Positions 44,058 to 54,475 of a DNA stretch of 64,000 bases are shown here, one piece after another. Origin of the DNA: Calothrix sp. 336/3. GTDB taxonomy: Bacteria > Cyanobacteriota > Cyanobacteriia > Cyanobacteriales > Nostocaceae. The notes under the pieces were generated by a model that saw only the letters and a program-made list of their open reading frames with translations, had not been told where the DNA came from and searched no databases. Location: NCBI RefSeq assembly GCF_000734895.2, contig NZ_CP011382.1, positions 3,388,700-3,452,699 of the forward strand, given 5' to 3'. How positions within the stretch are numbered: position 1 is the first letter of the stretch; each line of letters begins with the position of its first letter. The position numbers were made by a program, and so were the translations under genes.

Positions 44058-45848
44058 CTATCTTTTTGCTAATTTCTTCGCCATTTTCCGCAGACGAATT
44101 GATTTAGGAGTTACTTCCACTAACTCATCTTGTCCGATGTATTCCAAAGCACGCTCCAAACTCATATCTACGGGTGCTTGCAACTGTACCAATTCTTCCC
44201 CACCAGATGCACGGTGGTTAGTTAACTGCTTAGTTTTGCAGACATTCAATTCCAAATCCTGGGGACGGTTATGCTCACCTACAATCATACCCCTGTAAAC
44301 TTTGGTACCAGGAGTGATAAAGAATGAGCCTCTATCTTCTGCGTTCTTCATCGCGTAGAAAGTAGCCACACCCTCTTCAAAGGAAATTAGCACACCCTTA
44401 TTGCGAGCTTCAATGTCTCCACTTAAGGAACGATATTCCAGGAAACTATGATTCATGATACCTTCACCCTTGCTCATGCGGATGAACTCACCTCGGAAAC
44501 CGATTAAACCGCGAGCAGGAATCACGAATTCTAAGTTTGTGCGTCCATTAGCACCAACTTGCATATCTTGCATTTCACCCTTACGCTGTCCCAGACGTTC
44601 GATACAGCTACCAACAGCCTCTTCAGGAATGTCTAGAACCAATAGCTCGTAAGGTTCGCAGGGTTGTCCGTTGACTTCGCGGTAAATTACCTGGGGTTGG
44701 GAGACTTGGAACTCATAACCTTCCCGACGCATGGTTTCGATTAAGATACCGAGGTGGAGTTCACCCCGTCCAGAAACAAGGAATTTGTCAGGAGAATCAG
44801 TTTCTTCTACCCGCAGAGCAACGTTAGTTTCCAATTCTCGCAACAGGCGATCGCGCACCTGTCTAGAGGTGACTAACTTGCCTTCTTGACCAGCAAAGGG
44901 AGAATCATTCACCCAGAAAGTCATCTGTAAGGTGGGTTCATCAACCTTAATTAGCGGTAAAGCTTGGGGTTCGTTGGGGTCTGTAATTGTTTCCCCAATA
45001 TTTGCATCTGCGAAGCCAGCGACTGCCACAATGAAACCAGCAGATGCTTCTTCCATTTCCACCCGCTTCAAGCCCTCAAAGCCCATCAGCTTGCTAATTT
45101 TCGACTTGACAATGGTACCATTCTCTGTGACCAAAGCAGCTTGTTGACCCATACGGATAGTACCGTTATGAATCCGACCGATGACGATCCGTCCCAGGTA
45201 TTCCGAGTAATCCAGGGTGGTAACTTGCAATTGTAAAGGCTTATTCACATCACCTACTGGTGGTGGAACATGGCGTAAAATCGCCTCAAACAGGGGTTTC
45301 ATGTCCTGGGATTCGTCTTCTAATTGCTCTTTTGCGAATCCTGTCAGACCGGAAGCAAACAGGTAAGGAAAATCACACTGGTCATCATCTGCACCCAGTT
45401 CTAAAAACAGGTCTAAAACCTTGTCAATAGCTGAGTGGGGTTCTGCTTGGGGGCGGTCAATTTTGTTGACAACGACGATGGGGCGCAAACCTTTTTCTAG
45501 TGCTTTTTTTAACACGAATCTGGTTTGAGGCATTGGTCCTTCGTTGGCATCCACAATTAGGATACAGCCATCTACCATGCCTAATACTCGTTCAACTTCT
45601 CCGCCGAAGTCAGCGTGTCCAGGGGTATCGACAATGTTAATTAGGGTTTCGCCATATTTAACCGCCGTATTCTTAGCCAAAATGGTAATTCCCCGCTCAC
45701 GCTCCAGGGTATTGGAGTCCATGACGCAATCCGGAACGTCTTCGCCTTCGCGGAAAATGCCGGATTGTTTGAGGAGAGCATCAACCAAGGTAGTTTTGCC
45801 ATGGTCTACGTGGGCGATGATAGCGACGTTACGGATAGGGAGCGTCAT
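44058..45848 (-). CDS. typA: Translational GTPase TypA/BipA
   Basis: 596 aa, standard for TypA. It is a ribosome-associated GTPase of the EF-G family involved in stress adaptation and ribosome assembly. G1 [10 protein letters not shown]3 [15 protein letters not shown]4 NKIDRP and the C-terminal [16 protein letters not shown] TypA block ([17 protein letters not shown]) are visible. Single gene; it converges on menF. Confidence 0.97.
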   Translation of the reverse strand: MTLPIRNVAIIAHVDHGKTTLVDALLKQSGIFREGEDVPDCVMDSNTLERERGITILAKNTAVKYGETLINIVDTPGHADFGGEVERVLGMVDGCILIVDANEGPMPQTRFVLKKALEKGLRPIVVVNKIDRPQAEPHSAIDKVLDLFLELGADDDQCDFPYLFASGLTGFAKEQLEDESQDMKPLFEAILRHVPPPVGDVNKPLQLQVTTLDYSEYLGRIVIGRIHNGTIRMGQQAALVTENGTIVKSKISKLMGFEGLKRVEMEEASAGFIVAVAGFADANIGETITDPNEPQALPLIKVDEPTLQMTFWVNDSPFAGQEGKLVTSRQVRDRLLRELETNVALRVEETDSPDKFLVSGRGELHLGILIETMRREGYEFQVSQPQVIYREVNGQPCEPYELLVLDIPEEAVGSCIERLGQRKGEMQDMQVGANGRTNLEFVIPARGLIGFRGEFIRMSKGEGIMNHSFLEYRSLSGDIEARNKGVLISFEEGVATFYAMKNAEDRGSFFITPGTKVYRGMIVGEHNRPQDLELNVCKTKQLTNHRASGGEELVQLQAPVDMSLERALEYIGQDELVEVTPKSIRLRKMAKKLAKR

Positions 45849-46155
45849 AGTGCGCGTTCCAATTCTCTAAAGGGGACTTGATTGTTTACATATGGGAATT
45901 GACCATTAACAGAATTTCGGGATAAGTGCAAATTCTGTAAAAAAGCCTTAACAATTCTATCTTAATGGTAATGATGTCAGATGAGTTAAGAAAGCGCCAA
46001 GATGCTCAAATTAATTGATGAGGGGGAAAGAATTTCCTAATTAAGGTGGCGATCGCCATTAAAGAACAGCCTCAGAGTATATCCTGAAGCTGTTGCCTAG
46101 GTGTGGAATTCTGTTATGATCCACGTTTGTAGTCCCGAAGACAGTCTTTTTGTCC
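45849..46155. other. Region between typA and prs
   Basis: About 305 bp holding the typA promoter/leader and the 3' flank of prs, both on the minus strand. No gene or clear terminator was seen. Confidence 0.35.
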
Positions 46156-47172
46156 CTAACGGAACATACTACTTACAGAGGTGTCTTCGTGTATCCGCCA
46201 GATGGTTTCTCCTAGGAGATTTGCCACTGACAGGACGACTAGTTGGGGAAAACGGTCTTCTTCTTTCAGAGGGATTGTGTTAGTGACAATCACTTCCTCA
46301 AACAGCCCACTGGAAAGACGTTCTACTGCTGGTGGTGAGAAGACTGCATGGGTAGCACAGGCGTAGACTTGGCGCGCTCCTTCTTGGCGGAGAAGTTTTG
46401 CACCTTCAGCGATTGTGCCACCAGTGTCAATCATGTCATCTACTAGCACGGCAGTTTTCCCCTTCACATCACCAATCAAATTCATGACTTCGGCAATGTT
46501 GTGGGTTTGGCGACGCTTATCAATGATTGCCAAGGGCGCTTCATTTAATTTCTTGGCAAAGGCTCTAGCTCTGGCGACACCACCCACGTCTGGGGAAACA
46601 ACCACAATATCTTCTAGCTGTTTACTGACCAGATAATCCAGGATGACTGGGGAACCATAGACATGATCTAGGGGGATATCAAAGTATCCTTGAATTTGCG
46701 CTGAGTGTAAATCCATTGCCAGAATGCGATTGGCACCAGCTTGGGTAATTAAGTTGGCAACCAGCTTGGCAGTAATTGACTCTCGTCCGGCAGTTTTGCG
46801 ATCGGCACGGGCATAGCCATAATAGGGGATGACTGCTGTGACTTGCCGCGCTGAAGCTCGCCGACAAGCATCAATCATGATCAGCAATTCCATTAAGTTA
46901 TCGTTCACAGGATGACAAGAAGGCTGGATCAGATAAACATCACAGCCCCGAATCGATTCTTGAATTTGAACGTAAACTTCTCCATCCGCAAATCGCTTGC
47001 GGATCATCGGTCCCAAGTCCATACCCAGATAACGGGCAACTTCTTGGGAAAGTTGAACATTCGCAGAGCCAGAAAATAGCCGCAGGCGATGATTTTCACT
47101 CATACCTGTAGCAGCTGGCTGCAATTTAAACGTTGCAGTACTGAGCACAGCAGACCCTCGATGTGCATTCAT
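46156..47172 (-). CDS. prs: Ribose-phosphate pyrophosphokinase
   Basis: 338 aa. It makes PRPP from ribose 5-phosphate and ATP for nucleotide, His and Trp synthesis. The N-terminus beyond MSENHRLRLFSGSANVQLSQEVARYLG is a 23-residue extension found in cyanobacteria. PYYGYARADRK, ILAMDLHSAQIQGYFDIPLDH and the PRPP loop VLVDDMIDTGGT are all visible. A shorter start at M24 is possible. Single gene, followed upstream by 1.2 kb without a clear gene. Confidence 0.96.
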   Translation of the reverse strand: MNAHRGSAVLSTATFKLQPAATGMSENHRLRLFSGSANVQLSQEVARYLGMDLGPMIRKRFADGEVYVQIQESIRGCDVYLIQPSCHPVNDNLMELLIMIDACRRASARQVTAVIPYYGYARADRKTAGRESITAKLVANLITQAGANRILAMDLHSAQIQGYFDIPLDHVYGSPVILDYLVSKQLEDIVVVSPDVGGVARARAFAKKLNEAPLAIIDKRRQTHNIAEVMNLIGDVKGKTAVLVDDMIDTGGTIAEGAKLLRQEGARQVYACATHAVFSPPAVERLSSGLFEEVIVTNTIPLKEEDRFPQLVVLSVANLLGETIWRIHEDTSVSSMFR

Positions 47173-48392
47173 GGCAATATTATCATCAGATATTTAGTTT
47201 ATTGAAGAAAAGCCGTCTGGGAAAGAATTTGTGAGTTTTTTGAAGCTTTCATAAGAACTTGAAACATCCCTCCATGAAACTACAATTTTCTCAGCCTCAG
47301 GTATTGACTATTTGAATACATTAATTCCCAAGTCCCAGTTAACTTTATCAAGCTAGTCCGTCACGCTAGAAACGCGATGACTCTGGATGACAATAAATCT
47401 ATCTGCTCTTTTGCTTTATTTTCCCCCTTCACCCATTTCCAACTAGGTGTTATGTAAATCAATTAGTATTTGCCTACCGATTGGGTTAACTTATCAGACT
47501 TCACTGTTGTCACTGATGTATCAATTGGTAAAACCTCAATGGATAATTTTGGGCTATGGGCAGTAGATGAGATATTTGTCCACCTCAATTTATAACTGAT
47601 CTGCCACCGTTGATTTTTAAAATCATCGATAAGTTTGCCAGTGATGGAAGTCAAAGCACTTATATATCAATCCCTTGGGGGGTGATAGACATTGGGTGAT
47701 ACTCGCAACAGTGAATTGTGATTCTGACAAATTTACTGGCAATTTTCTGTCCTATGGGGTGACTAGCAAGGCTTGTCTATGGAGGCAGGCTAACTTGATT
47801 GACTGCGATCGCTCTGAAAAGAGTCGCAAAAATAAATTTATCAGTTCTTTTAAGAAAGTGGAAATATTCCTCGGAAAAAATTCCTCTTTTTTGAGAAAAT
47901 CTTCACCTCTAGGTAGATGAAATTGCTTTTAGACCATGGTTACAGAAGAAGTATATTAATCTATAGGTCAGAGACAATAACCTCCATACCTCTGCGTGAA
48001 GATAGCACTTGCCAAGGGATGGTTTTTCCTCTGTGGTGAATCATTTCATGGCAAAGGGGGCGACGAGATTCTGTGTAGATATTTATGTAAGCTTAAAGAC
48101 TTGTTTCCTGGGTTTGACACGCAGACTAACCTGCGCCAAAAATGGAGAGATTATTTTTTAGATTTGTCAACATTGCATATCACTTTCCTAGATGATAGCC
48201 AACAGAGGATGGGTGACTCAGAAGGGAGGTGTGTATTGCCTTGGTTTTGATAGCCATCAATTCACCCCTGGAATCGTCATATTTTGATACTCTGTACTGA
48301 GAAGTGAGTTAGAAAGTGAATAATCAAGGCAGCTATGCTGGAGGTAGAGGGCAGAGCGCAGTCAATCTTATTATTTAACTTGATAAATTAAA
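47173..48392. other. 1.2-kb gap without a supported gene
   Basis: The prs promoter lies at its left end and the kinase promoter at its right. Frames at 47463-47654 (minus; MTSITGKLIDDFKNQRWQIS and on), 47675-47920 (plus) and 47996-48250 (plus) have no ribosome-binding site or family and are not called, although the first has some protein-like character. I looked for tRNA, tmRNA, 6S-like and riboswitch patterns and saw none. An unrecognised small RNA could be here. Confidence 0.45.
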
Positions 48393-50081
48393 ATGCAACC
48401 ACCTATTTCTCTTGGTACTGTCCTGCAAAATCGTTACTTGATAAAACAAATCCTTGGTCAAGGGGGATTTGGGCGTACATATTTAGCTGAGGATCAAGGA
48501 CGTTTTCAAGAACTCTGTGCCATTAAAGAATTAATTCCTATGACAACAGAACCAGCTGCTTGGGAAAAATCCCAGGAACTGTTTCAACGGGAAGCAGCTA
48601 TTCTGTATCAAATTCAGCATCCCCAAATACCGCAATTTCGGGAGAGGTTTGAGCACGAACAGCGCTTATTTCTGGTACAAGATTATGTCGAGGGTAAAAC
48701 CTATCGTCGTTTACTGGAAGACCACCAAGCCATTAATAGTAAATTTACGGAATCGGAAGTATTAAAATTACTGCGATCGCTGCTGCCAGTTTTAGACTAT
48801 ATCCATGGTCGAGGAATTATTCACCGAGATATTTCCCCAGAAAATATTATGTTGCGCGATCGCGATCAGCAACCTGTACTCATTGATTTTGGGGTGGTGA
48901 AAGAACTAGCCACCAAATTGCAATCTCCCAATCAAACTGGAGCCGCAACCTATGTGGGGAAATTGGGTTTCTCTCCTGCGGAACAGATGCAGACTGGGCA
49001 AGCTTATCCCAGTAGTGATTTATACTCTCTGGCAGTTACTGCGATCGTCCTCTTAACCGGAAAAGAACCCCAAGACTTATTTGATGAAAATCAATTAGCT
49101 TGGAATTGGCAAAAATGGGTGGCAGTCAGTCCCAAAATGGCGATGGTGCTGACAAAAATGTTGAGCTATCGACCCGGCGATCGCTACCAAAATGCGATGG
49201 AAGTACTAGAAGCATTACGCTCCATAGAGTCAGGAAATACCCCTGTAGTCAACAACCCCCAATCTAATGTACAAACAGTGGCGGTTGGACATCGTCCTGA
49301 CCCCGTAACCCCTTCCACACCTCAGCGACCCGATGCAGTTATTCCCCCACCTGCAACTAGGTCAATTCTTGATAATCCCCTCGCTGTAGCCGCAATTACC
49401 CTGGGAGTAATTATCTTTGCCGGATTTGGTTCCTGGATCATAGTCCGTTCCATCCGCACCCAATCACAAGCAGACAACCAACCTGTGGCACCACAAACCT
49501 TTGCTTCCCCCCTCGTCACTGCTGGTACACCCACACCCAAGTTGACGGAATCAACGGAACCAACGGAGGAACCAACACAAACACCTACCTCTACACCAAC
49601 CCAAGCACCAGTTATCAAAATTAAGCGTCTGACTTTTGGAGCATCGAATATTGCCAAGGTTGATGACACAATTAGAGCGAATCAAGTCATACGTTATACA
49701 TTTCGTGGCAAGGTGGAACAGCAAATTACAGCTGCCCTCTCCCAAGAAAGCGGAGTTGCTCTAACAGTGTTAGCACCGAATGGTAAACCTGTAGAAACAA
49801 CAGCCCAGGGTGTCACTTTTTATCAGGGAATATTACCCGTAACTGGGAGATATACCGTAGAACTGAGTCTGAATCCAGGAGTTAACGAAAGTGATTTTAG
49901 TTTAAATGTGGGTTTAGAAGATTTACTCACACCTTCTCCCACACCAAGGGAAACTACTGCTGAACCGATACCCATAGAAACTCCTACCCCAACCACTGAA
50001 CCAATACCGACAGAAACGGCAATTCCAGAACCAATTATCACCCCGGATGGCACTATCTCTACACCAGGTACGGGACAATAG
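48393..50081 (+). CDS. Ser/Thr protein kinase with transmembrane helix and extracytoplasmic domain
   Basis: 562 aa. The kinase domain is at about 12-275: Gly loop GQGGFGRTYLAED, Lys in CAIKEL, catalytic loop HRDISPENIML (about D146; Ser replaces the Lys of HRDxK, as in a group of cyanobacterial kinases) and IDFGVVKE. A Pro-rich linker leads to one membrane helix (about 327-352, VAAITLGVIIFAGFGSWIIV). Outside are a Thr/Pro-rich stretch and a beta domain (VIRYTFRGKVEQQITAAL and GRYTVELSL) resembling the PPC fold, then another Pro/Thr-rich tail. It may be a membrane-bound sensor kinase; the signal and targets are unknown. Confidence 0.88.
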   Translation: MQPPISLGTVLQNRYLIKQILGQGGFGRTYLAEDQGRFQELCAIKELIPMTTEPAAWEKSQELFQREAAILYQIQHPQIPQFRERFEHEQRLFLVQDYVEGKTYRRLLEDHQAINSKFTESEVLKLLRSLLPVLDYIHGRGIIHRDISPENIMLRDRDQQPVLIDFGVVKELATKLQSPNQTGAATYVGKLGFSPAEQMQTGQAYPSSDLYSLAVTAIVLLTGKEPQDLFDENQLAWNWQKWVAVSPKMAMVLTKMLSYRPGDRYQNAMEVLEALRSIESGNTPVVNNPQSNVQTVAVGHRPDPVTPSTPQRPDAVIPPPATRSILDNPLAVAAITLGVIIFAGFGSWIIVRSIRTQSQADNQPVAPQTFASPLVTAGTPTPKLTESTEPTEEPTQTPTSTPTQAPVIKIKRLTFGASNIAKVDDTIRANQVIRYTFRGKVEQQITAALSQESGVALTVLAPNGKPVETTAQGVTFYQGILPVTGRYTVELSLNPGVNESDFSLNVGLEDLLTPSPTPRETTAEPIPIETPTPTTEPIPTETAIPEPIITPDGTISTPGTGQ

Positions 50082-50199
50082 ATGTAAATTTCCAACTGCC
50101 TCGGTTTGCGTTTACAAAATCAACGAAACGCTGACGCTTTATTAATTTTGAATTTTGAATTCCGCGTAGCGGTACTAGTATCTTTCCCTTTCCCCAAAC

Positions 50200-51507
50200 A
50201 TGACTATATTTCGTTCCCTATTTCGGGTCAGGTTACTCATTCTCCTTCTAGTCAGTATCTTAATTGTTGCTGGCTGCCAGATGATACCAAGCAAACAAGA
50301 TAAAGTAATTCATTTAACCTTGTGGCAAGGGGTGAATCCACCGCCAAATCGTGATGTTTTGCAGAAGCTGGTTGATAAATTTAACCAAACCCATAGTGAT
50401 ATTCAAGTAGAGTCATTATATGTGGGGCAGCAAGATCAGCAGATGCCAAAAATTTTGGCGGCGGTTGTGGGGAATGCAGCACCGGATTTATTGTGGTATA
50501 ACCCAGCTATTTGTGGTCAATTGGTAGAGCTAGACGCTTTAATTTCCCTAGATGAAATGTTGGAGAATTCTCCCATGAAAGCGGAAATTGACCCAGCTTT
50601 GTTTGCTTCGATGGAATATCAAGGCAAAATTTGGTCTGTTCCCTTTGCTACTAATAATGTCGGTATTTTCTACCGTCCTAGTTTGTTGAAAGCAGCCGGA
50701 ATTGAGAAATTACCTCAAACATGGACAGAGTTTCGTCAGGTAGCCAAGAAATTAACTAGGGATACCAATGGAGACGGTAAGGTTGATCAACACGGGATGG
50801 TATTACCCTTGGGGAAAGGGGAATTTACAGTATTTACTTGGCTACCATTTATGTGGAGTGCTGGGGGTGAGTTGATGGGTGGGGATGGACAAACTCCAGC
50901 TGGGGTAAATTTGGCAGATAATCAGGGGGCGATCGCTGCCTTGGAATTTTGGCGTACTCTAGTGAAAGATGGTTCGGCAATTCTCTCTGCACCGGAAAGA
51001 GGTTATGAAACTGATGCTTTTATTCAGGGTAAAATAGCAATGCAAATTACTGGACCCTGGACTTTAACCTATCTCAAAAATGATGTTCCTGGGGGAGATT
51101 TTGGCGTTTTCCCCATACCAAAAAGCCAACGTTCTGCTACTAGTATTGGTGGTGAAAATCTGTTTTTCTTTAAAACTTCACCGGAGCGAGAAAAAGCCGC
51201 GTTTAAATTTGCAGAATACGTCCTCAGTGAGAATTTTCAAACAGAATTAGCCTTAGGAACTGGTTACCTACCGATTAATATCAAATCTCGACAAAGTGCC
51301 AAATATCAAGAATTTGTCAAAGAACAACCAGCAGTAAAAGTATTTTTAGACCAAGCTCAATATGGTCGCAGTCGTCCAATTTTCCCTGGATATAACCGAA
51401 TTTCTGATAATGTTGGTAGGGCAATTGAGGCTGTGTTAATGGATAAAAGCTCAGCCCAAGAAGCCTTAAAATCGTCTCAACAACGTCTGGATTTAATTTT
51501 TAAGTAG
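50200..51507 (+). CDS. Sugar ABC transporter substrate-binding lipoprotein
   Basis: 435 aa. The lipoprotein signal RLLILLLVSILIVAGC has a lipobox Cys around residue 26. The family-1 solute-binding fold follows: VIHLTLWQGVNPPPNRDVLQKLVDKFN, VGNAAPDLLWYN, IWSVPFATNNVGIFYRPSLL, GKIAMQITGPWTL and SIGGENLFFFKTS. It would capture an oligosaccharide or polyol for an ABC importer from the periplasm. No permease or ATPase gene is adjacent, so they must be encoded elsewhere. It begins 118 bp after the kinase stop. Confidence 0.9.
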   Translation: MTIFRSLFRVRLLILLLVSILIVAGCQMIPSKQDKVIHLTLWQGVNPPPNRDVLQKLVDKFNQTHSDIQVESLYVGQQDQQMPKILAAVVGNAAPDLLWYNPAICGQLVELDALISLDEMLENSPMKAEIDPALFASMEYQGKIWSVPFATNNVGIFYRPSLLKAAGIEKLPQTWTEFRQVAKKLTRDTNGDGKVDQHGMVLPLGKGEFTVFTWLPFMWSAGGELMGGDGQTPAGVNLADNQGAIAALEFWRTLVKDGSAILSAPERGYETDAFIQGKIAMQITGPWTLTYLKNDVPGGDFGVFPIPKSQRSATSIGGENLFFFKTSPEREKAAFKFAEYVLSENFQTELALGTGYLPINIKSRQSAKYQEFVKEQPAVKVFLDQAQYGRSRPIFPGYNRISDNVGRAIEAVLMDKSSAQEALKSSQQRLDLIFK

Positions 51508-51816
51508 GGATAATTGCAATAAATAGGTGTGAGTTGGAATGCCCATTTTTGAGGTGGAAAAAACTTAATCCATCTCCTAGGAGGATAAGATGTTAGCAAA
51601 GGCTAGAACAAAATTATCTGTAATAATTACAGCAAAGTTGATGACAATTCGGTATCTATTGGATGAATATGTCAATTCAGCATATCCTTACTAACTCTTG
51701 TATTTTTCCCATTTAGTTTCATAAATACAAAGTAACCGGATTAAATCAAGAAATACCAATCAATCCGGTTGCAATCTAAATTATACAATTTGTCAGCCCT
51801 AATATTTTGCTAATGA
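51508..51816. other. Gap containing a toxin-like remnant
   Basis: About 310 bp; contains a short frame with a strong ribosome-binding site (51579-51694), listed separately. The rest is AT-rich and empty. Confidence 0.35.
51590..51694 (+). pseudogene. Short frame ending in a DUF5615-like N-terminus
   Basis: A perfect AGGAGG (51579-51584) precedes ATG at 51590. The 34-aa frame ends MTIRYLLDEYVNSAYPY (from 51641). That matches the N-terminus of DUF5615 toxins (compare KYLMDENVDPVYTNQL at 24385), with a stop where the second acidic motif should follow. It is probably the truncated beginning of a third toxin gene; chance similarity over 17 residues is possible. Confidence 0.35.
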
Positions 51817-52419
51817 TTACTTTCTCAGTACTACATTAAAAGAGTTCAAATACCCTGTAATACTCTTGTTAAGAAATTTTTGCTGTCTTCTGGTTGTAAT
51901 CACCATTACTTGATAAAGTCTTCCTTCCGCCAAAAACATACGATTGCGAGTAATTTTACCCCCAGGATTGACATATTCAATCTCCTTGCCGGGGTGTCCG
52001 TTAGAACTACGGATATCACGTTGACTAATCAAGGTACTCTGAGTAGTCTTTAAAGCCATATCTCGCGCATTATTCAGTATTTCTTGGGAGTTAGCCATTT
52101 TCCCGTAGCTATCAGGAAAGTCATTATGGGCAACGATGTAGGCAACTTCTTGCTTCGGGGGTTGACCGAGAAACATTTCTAGGTTAATTTCTCCCATGAA
52201 AGTCTTTTGATTTTGAGTCACCCTTCTAGGTATTCCTGGCATTAAGACGGTAAAACTACCATCCGGCGCGGTGAATAGTTTCCACTGGGATTTAACTGGT
52301 TGAACTGTAGCAATTTTTGTTTTTGCAGTCGTAGCTGTAGCATGAGGAGTAGTTGCCGCGATCGCGCTCAATCCACTACATACCAAAAGGATTAACGGTA
52401 AGAAAATTTTGCTTTTCAT
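51817..52419 (-). CDS. Exported hypothetical protein
   Basis: 200 aa. A signal peptide, MKSKIFLPLILLVCSGLSAIAA, is followed by a Thr/Ala-rich linker and a compact domain starting WKLFTAPDGSFTVLMPGIPRRVTQ, typical of a cyanobacterial secreted family in which a beta-sheet domain opens with F(S/T)VxMPGxP. It probably resides in the periplasm or outer envelope. The function is unknown. Single gene between the sugar-binding lipoprotein and menH. Confidence 0.8.
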   Translation of the reverse strand: MKSKIFLPLILLVCSGLSAIAATTPHATATTAKTKIATVQPVKSQWKLFTAPDGSFTVLMPGIPRRVTQNQKTFMGEINLEMFLGQPPKQEVAYIVAHNDFPDSYGKMANSQEILNNARDMALKTTQSTLISQRDIRSSNGHPGKEIEYVNPGGKITRNRMFLAEGRLYQVMVITTRRQQKFLNKSITGYLNSFNVVLRK

Positions 52420-52661
52420 AATACTGCCGTAGATGCAGATTTTACTTATACTGCTAGTTTGTTATAACCCAATAATGTTAATATCAGCACCAGGAAAATA
52501 CGGACATACCATGGGGAATTATTGAGAAATTTTAATTTTTACCAGTATAATTTACATCAATAATACTTATGAGTAATTCCTGGATAAGTAAGAAAAATCA
52601 GCCTTTTTTCTATATATATCCGTCACAAATCAGGATTTATCCCTAGTTGTCAAAAGTTTAT

Positions 52662-53510
52662 TTATACTTTATCCGTGGCAGCAATAAGATGAAAGTAGTT
52701 GTTCATGTATTCAGCAAAAGTATCAGCTTTTTCTAAATGAATATTATGTGCAGCATCACTGATGATATGTAATTGGAATAAGTGAGAGTAGGGAGTAATT
52801 TCTCTATTAATCTCTACAAACTTACTATCTTTTTCCCCAACTAATAATAGAATAGGTATACGATTTGTCTCAAGTTTTTCCCATAGGGAAGGTTGGCTAC
52901 CTGTACCCATGAAATTTAATGATTTAGCTAACTCCTGTGGCTGATTAGTTAATCTACTCTGGAGCATTTGAGAGAATTGGGGATGATGTTTGATATCTCC
53001 GAAAACCTCTTGACTGTACCAGTTATCTAAAAATCGCAGAAAATCTTCTTTCTCACCACATCTGAGAATTTTTCTAGCAATTTGAGCATCCGTTCTGATT
53101 CTTTCCTGTCTTGCTGATTCCGTTTTTAATCCTGGGGATGCGGATTCTAAAACTACTTGATAAAATCTGTGTGGAAAGTGCAGAGCTAAATACAAACCTA
53201 GTCTTCCCCCCATGGAATAACCAACTAAAAAGCATTGTGAAATACGCAAATTATCTAAGAGTTGCATAATCACATCAGCAGTGGCAGCCATACGATAATT
53301 ATCTCCATCTCCCAGAATTTGAGTCTTTCCATGTCCTGGTAAATCTAGAATTAAATATGAAAAATTCTCGCCGAGTAACGTTATCACCTCATCAAATTCA
53401 TGACAATTGCCCATAAAACCATGTAAAAAAAGAATGACGGGGCGATTGACTCGATGATGCCAAATATAATGAAAGTGAATATTTGCAGATGCTCTGGGAA
53501 TAGTTGTCAT
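52662..53510 (-). CDS. menH: SHCHC synthase (MenH)
   Basis: 282 aa alpha/beta hydrolase. PVILFLHGFMGNCHEFDEVI, LDLPGHGKT, the nucleophile FLVGYSMGGRLGLYLALHFP and late Asp/His (EKDSKFVEI; SDAAHNIHLEKADTFAEYM) match MenH. MenH removes pyruvate from SEPHCHC to give SHCHC in phylloquinone synthesis. The other men genes are 9 kb away at 38.4-43.9 kb. It starts 7 bp after the CsoR-type repressor gene on the same strand, so both are probably transcribed together, an unusual pairing of quinone synthesis and metal sensing. Confidence 0.88.
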   Translation of the reverse strand: MTTIPRASANIHFHYIWHHRVNRPVILFLHGFMGNCHEFDEVITLLGENFSYLILDLPGHGKTQILGDGDNYRMAATADVIMQLLDNLRISQCFLVGYSMGGRLGLYLALHFPHRFYQVVLESASPGLKTESARQERIRTDAQIARKILRCGEKEDFLRFLDNWYSQEVFGDIKHHPQFSQMLQSRLTNQPQELAKSLNFMGTGSQPSLWEKLETNRIPILLLVGEKDSKFVEINREITPYSHLFQLHIISDAAHNIHLEKADTFAEYMNNYFHLIAATDKV

Positions 53511-53517
53511 GGTGAAA

Positions 53518-53901
53518 TTATGGGATAAATCTATCTAAAGCAGCTTTCAAATGCTTTATCTCTTCGTTAATATCCCCTTCCTTTGCTGCTCTAGCAATAC
53601 ATTCTGTTAAATGCTCATCTAAAACAATTCTTGCTACCCGATCTAAAGCACCTCTAACAGCTGCAATTTGTAGTAATACATCAGGACAAGGACTATTTTG
53701 CTGTACCATAGTTTTGATTCCCCGAATATGTCCTTCTATGCGTGACAGTCGATTGACAAGTTTTCGCAAAGATTCTTCGCTATGGATATGGGGATGGGCT
53801 GAGTGACTATGGGGGTGTTGATGGGTAGTGTAATTTCCGACACTTGCATCTGTTGAGGAATTGTCAGGATTATTGTGCTGGGAACCCTTTGAACCATTCA
53901 T
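53518..53901 (-). CDS. CsoR/RcnR-family metal-sensing repressor (InrS-like)
   Basis: 127 aa from the ATG at 53901; a GTG at 53910 would add three residues. The DUF156 helical core (LRKLVNRLSRIEGHIRGIKTMVQQNSPCPDVLLQIAAVRGAL) has metal-ligand positions C72, H97 and C101 (DEHLTEC), with the same spacing as the nickel sensor InrS. A His-rich N-terminal tail (HQHPHSHSAHPHIH) is also InrS-like. The repressor should release DNA on binding nickel, copper or a related metal. No efflux gene is adjacent; the regulated gene is not evident here. Confidence 0.88.
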   Translation of the reverse strand: MNGSKGSQHNNPDNSSTDASVGNYTTHQHPHSHSAHPHIHSEESLRKLVNRLSRIEGHIRGIKTMVQQNSPCPDVLLQIAAVRGALDRVARIVLDEHLTECIARAAKEGDINEEIKHLKAALDRFIP

Positions 53902-54475
53902 GGTATTCACTTCTGTGGTGGCAGTACATCTGATCCTAACCTGAGAAGTAAAACCTATTGAATAGTATCATGGGGGAATTTGCCAGGTTCAAACTCTAAC
54001 ATCATCTAATACCGATTCAACAAATGTTTACGACAGATACCCCACCCGCCCGATTTCGGGGAGGACTGGGGAGGGGTTTTGTCTATATGTCGTATTGTTT
54101 TTTCAAATTGGTATAAGTAGATTTTTTCCGAGTAATTTCAGAGTCTGACTCTAGAGGAAGATTTTGCCAATGATGAATTACCGAACCAATCAGGTGAAAA
54201 TTCACCCCGTAGCGATTTATGTATTTTTTTTCTAAATTTGATTATAGGTAATTCTAAAGTAGGTGTGATGAACTGCTCATATCAGGAAAAATAAACATCC
54301 ATCTTGCAGTACTCCCATAAAATTCCCGATGGGAACCTGGGGTAAGGGGTGGGAAACCATAATTCTTGTCTGAGCGTCATACTTCCAAATACCGACGCTA
54401 ACTGTCAAAATAGCTTTAGAGATATATTGTCACGACTTAAGCAACAAATTAACTAGAAATATTTAGGTTGTGGTT
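53902..54475. other. Divergent region with a MITE-like repeat
   Basis: About 570 bp between the repressor and the protease gene, including the element at 54009-54115. The repressor's own operator is likely here, but I did not find a clear G-tract/inverted operator typical of CsoR proteins. Confidence 0.4.
54009..54115. repeat. MITE-like repeat with TACCAATT ends
   Basis: The left end (AATACCGATTCAACAAATG and TTTACGACAGAT) and the inverted right end (TATACCAATTTGAAAAAACA and ATACGACATAT) are similar. A C/G-rich hairpin (CCCCACCCGCCCGATTTCGG and GGAGGACTGGGGAGGGG) is inside. It resembles a miniature mobile element. Such elements are frequent in Nostocales. Confidence 0.5.

Noticed and set aside
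47463..48250. Three short frames in the 1.2-kb gap before the kinase gene
   Set aside because: No start signals or recognisable products; retained only as a remark in the gap entry.
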